NCBI RefSeq assembly: GCF_041929205.1
Contig: NZ_JBHFNT010000017.1
Length of the DNA: 64,000 bases
Strand: one strand, 5' to 3'
From: Floridanema evergladense
GTDB taxonomy: Bacteria > Cyanobacteriota > Cyanobacteriia > Cyanobacteriales > Aerosakkonemataceae
Under the pieces are notes generated by a model. The model did not search any database. It was not told the DNA's origin and saw only the letters and a program-made list of their open reading frames with translations. Position 1 is the first letter of the stretch. Every line of letters starts with the position of its first letter. Below, in pieces: positions 59,754 to 64,000 of the stretch. A program made the translations under genes and the position numbers.

Positions 59754-61169
59754 ATGACTGAGCAACAACCTAGAACTCGCCAAGAATTATACGATCGCAT
59801 CCGCCAAACTTCCAGAGAAGAAGTAATTTTAGAAGAAATGATTCGCTTAGGATTTTGGCCCGCAGAAGGCGAATTACCAACAGATCCAGCTGATGAGATT
59901 CGCAGACGTGGCGAAATAGAACGAGAACTTAATGAACTTTATCGCCAAAATCGTCAGCTGCACAATGAACCATATCTGAAAAAACAAGTTTATCTTCAAC
60001 GTTTAGAAGAATCAAAGCGAAAACGTCAGGAAAATAAAGAACGTCGGGAAAGGGAAAGACAAGAAAGGGCAGAAGCTTGGCGACAAAGAAAAGCACAGGA
60101 AATAGTTTATTTAGGCGATCGCGTTTCTGCTGGATTAAACGATACTGAATACAATCAAGAAAGATTAGAAAGTTACGGTTTACCTGCTTATAATACCGCC
60201 CAAGAAATCGCTAATGCAATGGGGATTAGTATTGGAGAATTGCGCTTTCTCGCCTTTTCTCGAAAAACTTCGCCAATTACTCATTATGTGCGCTTCAAAA
60301 TACCGAAAAAGACGAGAGGCGATCGTCTAATTTCCGCCCCCATGCCTCGACTAAAAAAAGCACAACATTGGATACTTCATAATATACTCGAAAAAGTTCC
60401 CCTGCACAACGCCGCACATGGCTTTCGCCAAGGTTATTCTATTGTTACTAACGCCCAACCTCATATCGGTGCAGAAGTTATTATTAACTTCGATTTAAAA
60501 GACTTCTTTCCCTCAATTTCTTACAAACGAGTCAAAGGACTTTTTCAATCATTAGGTTATTCAGATATTGCGGCAACAATCTTTGGTTTAATTTGTACAG
60601 AACCGGAAGTTGTTGAAGTAGAATTAGATGGAAAAACTTATTATGTAGCACTTAGCGAAAGACATTTACCTCAAGGTGCGCCCACGAGTCCAGCTATTAC
60701 TAATATAATGTGTCGGAGACTCGATCGCCGCCTCGAACAAATGGCAGAAAAATTAGGTTTTGTTTACACTCGCTACGCCGATGATTTAACCTTTTCCACT
60801 TCCGGCGAATTTAGCCGACATATATGCAATATTTTAAGACGTACTGAATCAATTGTCGATCACGAAGGTTTTGTCATTAATGAAGAGAAAACTCGCATTA
60901 TGCGAAATACTAATCAGCAGGATGTTACTGGAGTGGTTGTTAACTCTAAACTCAATGTTGATAAAAAAACTTTAAAACGTTTTCGCGCCACTTTGTATCA
61001 AATAGAAAAAGATGGTTTAGCGGGGAAACATTGGGGACATTCGGGAAATTTACTCACTTCAATTCAAGGGTTTACTAACTATGTTTCGATGATTAATCCC
61101 GAAAAAGGCGCTGAATTCCAAGCACAAATTGAACGAATTAAAGAGAAATATGGAAGGAAAAAGCCTTAA
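59754..61169 (+). CDS. Retron-type reverse transcriptase
   Basis: A 471-residue RT. Motif A is FDLKDFF (246-252), motif B LPQGAPTSP (305-313), motif C YADD (341-344). Retron-specific marks are present: NAQPH (233-237, the NAxxH motif) and VTG (391-393). The N-terminal 115 residues are strongly charged and probably coiled (rich in Arg, Glu and Lys), longer than usual. Maturase, group II intron and CRISPR features are absent. It should prime multicopy single-stranded DNA synthesis from the upstream ncRNA and join ARM and WHSWIM proteins in an anti-phage complex. Confidence 0.88.
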   Translation: MTEQQPRTRQELYDRIRQTSREEVILEEMIRLGFWPAEGELPTDPADEIRRRGEIERELNELYRQNRQLHNEPYLKKQVYLQRLEESKRKRQENKERRERERQERAEAWRQRKAQEIVYLGDRVSAGLNDTEYNQERLESYGLPAYNTAQEIANAMGISIGELRFLAFSRKTSPITHYVRFKIPKKTRGDRLISAPMPRLKKAQHWILHNILEKVPLHNAAHGFRQGYSIVTNAQPHIGAEVIINFDLKDFFPSISYKRVKGLFQSLGYSDIAATIFGLICTEPEVVEVELDGKTYYVALSERHLPQGAPTSPAITNIMCRRLDRRLEQMAEKLGFVYTRYADDLTFSTSGEFSRHICNILRRTESIVDHEGFVINEEKTRIMRNTNQQDVTGVVVNSKLNVDKKTLKRFRATLYQIEKDGLAGKHWGHSGNLLTSIQGFTNYVSMINPEKGAEFQAQIERIKEKYGRKKP

Positions 61170-61352
61170 TTTTTGTAACCTTGTCTCTGAACATAAATTT
61201 TTTTAAGTTTTTCCTATTCGCTATCCTACACTTGTGTATGCTAGATCGAGGATTAACATTCACCTGGTCAGATGTGTGCTTTCTATATCTGATGTGGGAA
61301 TACTAGCTTTAGATTGCCCAAACTGAATAATTGTTCAAAATGGAGGTTGGAT
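61170..61352. other. Intergenic region after the RT gene
   Basis: A/T-rich with no reading frame. TTTTTTAAGTTTTTCC just after the RT stop may help end the transcript. The GGAGG site before the DUF4230 start lies at its right end. Confidence 0.4.
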
Positions 61353-62003
61353 ATGACAGTTAGCTCTCTCAAAGGTACAAATTTATGGAATAGAGTGTTA
61401 ATCGGAGCGTTAGTCGGAGCTATTGTAGTTTTGTTGGGTATTGTGTTTTACCAAACTAGTCAGCTAAAAACCCCCCCAATAGTTGATCCAGGTTCACTGA
61501 TAGTTCGTCAAGTTAAAGATGTAAGTGAATTGACTACAGCTATGTTTGAAATGGATGCTGTGGTGCCTGTAACTGAGAAGGGTTTCCTCAACTTGGAGAG
61601 TAAATTGCTATATGTTGCTCACGGTAATGTCCGAGTGGGAGTTGACTTAAAAGAGTTTCAAAATACTGATGTGCAAGTTGAGGGAGATAAGATTACTGTA
61701 ACTTTACCACCGCTAAAGGTTCTTGACAGTAAGCTTGATCTGGAACATTCCAGTGTTTATTCATACGATCGAGGTTTTTTAGGGTGGGGACCTGACGTTG
61801 TTAACTTACAAGCACAAGCTCAACGTGAAGCTATTAAAAAAGTTGAGAAAGCTGCTTGCCAAAATTGGCTTATAAAGACGGCTAGTGAGCGAGTTGAAAA
61901 AACTGTTGAACACTTACTTAGCCAAGTTCTTAAGAGTCAAGGCTACCAAGAGATTATTGTCAAAGCCCAACTTCCCTCTGAAGATTCTTGTTCAACATTG
62001 TAA
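61353..62003 (+). CDS. DUF4230 membrane-anchored protein
   Basis: A 216-residue protein from the ATG behind a good TGGAGG site. One membrane span at about residues 13-34 (VLIGALVGAIVVLLGIVFYQ), then the DUF4230 domain outside (LIVRQVKDVSELTTAMFEMD, YVAHGNVRVGVDLKEFQ, VTLPPLKVLDSKLDLEHSSV). The domain is common in cyanobacteria; no function is known. Confidence 0.82.
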   Translation: MTVSSLKGTNLWNRVLIGALVGAIVVLLGIVFYQTSQLKTPPIVDPGSLIVRQVKDVSELTTAMFEMDAVVPVTEKGFLNLESKLLYVAHGNVRVGVDLKEFQNTDVQVEGDKITVTLPPLKVLDSKLDLEHSSVYSYDRGFLGWGPDVVNLQAQAQREAIKKVEKAACQNWLIKTASERVEKTVEHLLSQVLKSQGYQEIIVKAQLPSEDSCSTL

Positions 62004-62193
62004 GTCTAAAACTTCGCAACGCCCGAACAAATTATAAGTACAGTAGGGTGGGCATTGCTTACCAAAAACTTAAATTGTTAACCAGGTATACTTGTAGGCA
62101 ATCCCTACTCTATCTCTATTCCTTTGTTATTTTGGATTTTATTTAGGCTATACTTAATTACTATCTCAACTGGAAATTAAGCAAATTTCTTTT

Positions 62194-62517
62194 ATGAATG
62201 AAGATAGTCTCAACAGAATTCAAGGGTTGTTAGAACAATTTGTTTCAGCGAGTAATGAACGGATGACTCGTGTGGAAGAGTCTTTAGCTGCGAGTACTGA
62301 ACGGATAATTCTTCTGGAACGTGGTATTGGTGATTTACGTACTTCTATTAGTGATTTGAGAGATATTATTGTCGGACATGAGAGACGAATTATGAGCTTA
62401 GAAGGTAGAAATGTAAATTTGTGGGATGATTACATTAATCTCGCAGAACATATCCAAGCTTTAGAGAATTGGGAACTTCAGCAAGAGGAAAAAAATCATC
62501 AATTTAATAGTAATTGA
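62194..62517 (+). CDS. Small coiled-coil protein
   Basis: A 107-residue protein made almost entirely of helix with heptad-like spacing (MTRVEESLAASTERIILLER, LRTSISDLRDIIVGHERRIM). It has no catalytic motif. Its role cannot be inferred. Confidence 0.6.
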   Translation: MNEDSLNRIQGLLEQFVSASNERMTRVEESLAASTERIILLERGIGDLRTSISDLRDIIVGHERRIMSLEGRNVNLWDDYINLAEHIQALENWELQQEEKNHQFNSN

Positions 62518-62554
62518 AGTGATGGAAAATGGCGATCGCACAACTAACTTCTTA

Positions 62555-63220
62555 TCATAAAACTTGCATTTCTTCCTCTAATAAACTCCACAAAGATAGA
62601 TCGGTAAAATCCGGGATAACTTTAAACGCACCAAGATCGTAAAGCTTTTGTGGATCGTGAGTAGAAGCAATTCCAATTGTGCGAATTCCTGCACCGACAG
62701 CAGAACGAATACCAGAAGGTGAATCTTCAAAAACTAAAGCTAATTCTGGGGTAATATTTAACCATTCAAGGGCAAGTTTGTATATAGCAGGATCGGGTTT
62801 TCCTTCGATGACATCTTCTTCCGCTACAAAAAGGCGATCGAAGATTTCTGTTAATTCTAAATTTGCTAACATAAAATCTACATTTTTGCGGGGTGCATTG
62901 GTGACTAACCCCATTTTTAAACCTTGTTCTTTTGTCCAATTAATGATTTTTTCGACTCCAGCTAAAGGTTTCAGTGAAGGTGCTAATTCTCGAAATCGTG
63001 CTTCTTTAGCTTCAGCAAATTTTTCGCCTTCTTCTAAAGTTAAATGAGGCAATATATCCTGAATGATAACCGGATTTAACCGCCCACTAATCCGACTTTT
63101 GTAAAAAGTTTCATCCATTTCTATCCCATGATTTAATAACATTTCTTGCCAAGCTTGGAAGTGCAAAGGGTCAGTGTTGACCAAAGTTCCGTCTAAGTCA
63201 AATAAAATTGCGGCTAACAT
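62555..63220 (-). CDS. HAD-family hydrolase, beta-phosphoglucomutase-like
   Basis: A 221-residue HAD protein starting at ATG (MLAAILFDLDGTLVNTD); the longer GTG start adds two residues. Motif I is DLDGT, motif II VTNAPR, motif III KPDPAIY, motif IV FEDSPSGIRSAVGAG. A cap domain sits between motifs I and II. It acts on a phosphorylated sugar or similar small molecule; the exact substrate is unknown. Confidence 0.88.
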   Translation of the reverse strand: MLAAILFDLDGTLVNTDPLHFQAWQEMLLNHGIEMDETFYKSRISGRLNPVIIQDILPHLTLEEGEKFAEAKEARFRELAPSLKPLAGVEKIINWTKEQGLKMGLVTNAPRKNVDFMLANLELTEIFDRLFVAEEDVIEGKPDPAIYKLALEWLNITPELALVFEDSPSGIRSAVGAGIRTIGIASTHDPQKLYDLGAFKVIPDFTDLSLWSLLEEEMQVL

Positions 63221-63350
63221 AGTCACTTATCTAATGGTGTAATTTTTTGCCAACTCACGATCGAAAATATCATCTTTTAGGGGGAAACGATCGCCAAGCC
63301 TACGAAGATATCCTGAATTAATAACTTTGTAATCTAACAAACATTAATCC

Positions 63351-63524
63351 ATGAATAACCCACTAATCCGAATTGTGCTGTTTGCTTTGTTACTCTTATT
63401 CCTGATTTATCCCTTTGGTGCTTTAAGCGGTGTAATGCTTTTGTTGATTGGCGCAGTTTTTCTGTGGACAGTTTGGGGTATAGTAGAAGCGATCGCAGGT
63501 ACAACTTTTGACGATCGATCCTAA
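63351..63524 (+). CDS. Small membrane protein, 57 residues
   Basis: A short frame with two hydrophobic spans (residues about 5-20 and 24-44, MNNPLIRIVLFALLLLFLIY then GVMLLLIGAVFLWTVW). It ends just before the ribosome-binding site of the following gene and is likely co-transcribed with it. Confidence 0.65.
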   Translation: MNNPLIRIVLFALLLLFLIYPFGALSGVMLLLIGAVFLWTVWGIVEAIAGTTFDDRS

Positions 63525-63538
63525 ACAAGGAGTTAACT

Positions 63539-64000
63539 ATGGGATTGGGTTTACTCGCTGACGGTCGGTGGGTATCAGAACGAGAACAAGAAGACTCTCA
63601 AGGCAAATTTATTCGTCCTGCAACCACTTTCCGCAACCAAATTACAGCAGATGGTTCAAGCGGTTTTAAAGCGGAAGCAGGACGTTATCATTTATATATT
63701 TCTTGGGCTTGTCCTTGGGCGCATCGTACCGCAATTATGCGGAAATTGAAAGGTTTAGAAGATGTAATTAGTCTTTCAGTTGTACACCCAGTAATCGATC
63801 AAAATGGTTGGGAATTTTCCGAAGAACCTGGATGTATTCCCGACACTGTTAATGGTAAAGATTATCTCTGGCAAATCTATCTTAAGGCAGATGAAAAATA
63901 CGAGGGACGAGTGACAGTTCCCGTACTTTGGGATAAGCAAACGGGGGCGATCGTAAATAATGAATCCCGTGAAATAATCAAGATATTTGATACGCAATTT
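63539..64000 (+). CDS. Glutathionyl-hydroquinone reductase, 3' truncated by the window
   Basis: The first 154 residues of an Xi-class glutathione transferase (YqjG/PcpF type). The catalytic CPWAHR motif is present with Cys58, and EPGCIPDTVNGKDYLWQIY follows. Such enzymes reduce glutathionyl-hydroquinones in the cytoplasm. An AAGGAG ribosome-binding site lies 7 bases before the ATG. The gene continues beyond the window. Confidence 0.9.
   Translation, partial: MGLGLLADGRWVSEREQEDSQGKFIRPATTFRNQITADGSSGFKAEAGRYHLYISWACPWAHRTAIMRKLKGLEDVISLSVVHPVIDQNGWEFSEEPGCIPDTVNGKDYLWQIYLKADEKYEGRVTVPVLWDKQTGAIVNNESREIIKIFDTQF

Noticed and set aside
59754..61169. RT as group II intron maturase or diversity-generating retroelement
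   Set aside because: No maturase or HNH domain, no intron domain V nearby, no template/variable repeat seen; NAxxH and VTG point to a retron.
62042..62109. Inverted repeat AGTAGGG / CCCTACT after the DUF4230 gene
   Set aside because: Short and interrupted arms; it resembles a common dispersed repeat and a role could not be shown.

Overview
The window looks like chromosomal DNA from a cyanobacterium, most likely a filamentous one. The palindrome GCGATCGC (HIP1) is scattered through nearly every gene. Many genes belong to families found mainly or only in cyanobacteria (COP23, DUF3727, a Nif11-type leader peptide, a PEP-CTERM surface protein). Housekeeping genes such as acnB, proB, mltG, ruvX, mtnA, dtd and feoAB have cyanobacterial forms. 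Short dispersed repeats are common and several have entered reading frames. Species cannot be named from the sequence alone.

Layout. 1-3.6 kb: end of an alcohol dehydrogenase, then exported proteins (COP23, trypsin-like protease). 3.7-11.6 kb: an accessory region with five recognisable toxin-antitoxin loci or relics (two cut RelE toxins, one frameshifted RelE, a HicB relic, intact HicAB), a VapC-like PIN pair, a STAND NTPase and a PD-(D/E)XK-like protein. 11.6-17 kb: acnB, an OLD-like ATPase/TOPRIM-like pair, and a gutted HNH module with a palindromic operator. 17.2-23 kb: core genes (GNAT, ruvX, DUF3727, mltG, yqeG, proB). 23-29 kb: three consecutive dynamin-like GTPases. 29-41 kb: mixed single genes including SIMPL, cupin, Nif11, EamA, LysR, O-methyltransferase, GIY-YIG, dtd, tRNA-Asp and a MalK-type ATPase. 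41.8-45 kb: the ferrous-iron uptake operon feoA-feoB-feoC. 45-53 kb: mtnA, a large sensor kinase, a PEP-CTERM protein and an intact HNH protein. 53.5-61.2 kb: a retron-like operon. 61.3-64 kb: DUF4230, HAD, a small membrane protein and the start of a glutathionyl-hydroquinone reductase gene.

The strongest find is the locus at 53.5-61.2 kb. A WGR plus HEAT/ARM-repeat protein is followed by a winged-helix/SWIM zinc-finger protein and then by a 220-nt non-coding stretch bounded by a perfect 10-bp inverted repeat (TACCAGTAGG / CCTACTGGTA). That stretch holds an msr-like small hairpin and a long msd-like hairpin. Next come a gene for a 298-residue ThuA/glutamine-amidotransferase-like protein and a reverse transcriptase with the retron marks NAxxH, YADD and VTG. 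I read this as an anti-phage retron of the ARM/WHSWIM class (type XIII, named from memory) with an extra gene lodged between ncRNA and RT. The ncRNA call is my inference from base pairing and position.

Other themes: repeated decay of toxin genes beside intact antitoxins, small inverted-repeat elements that interrupt or re-end genes, and repeats that became protein sequence.
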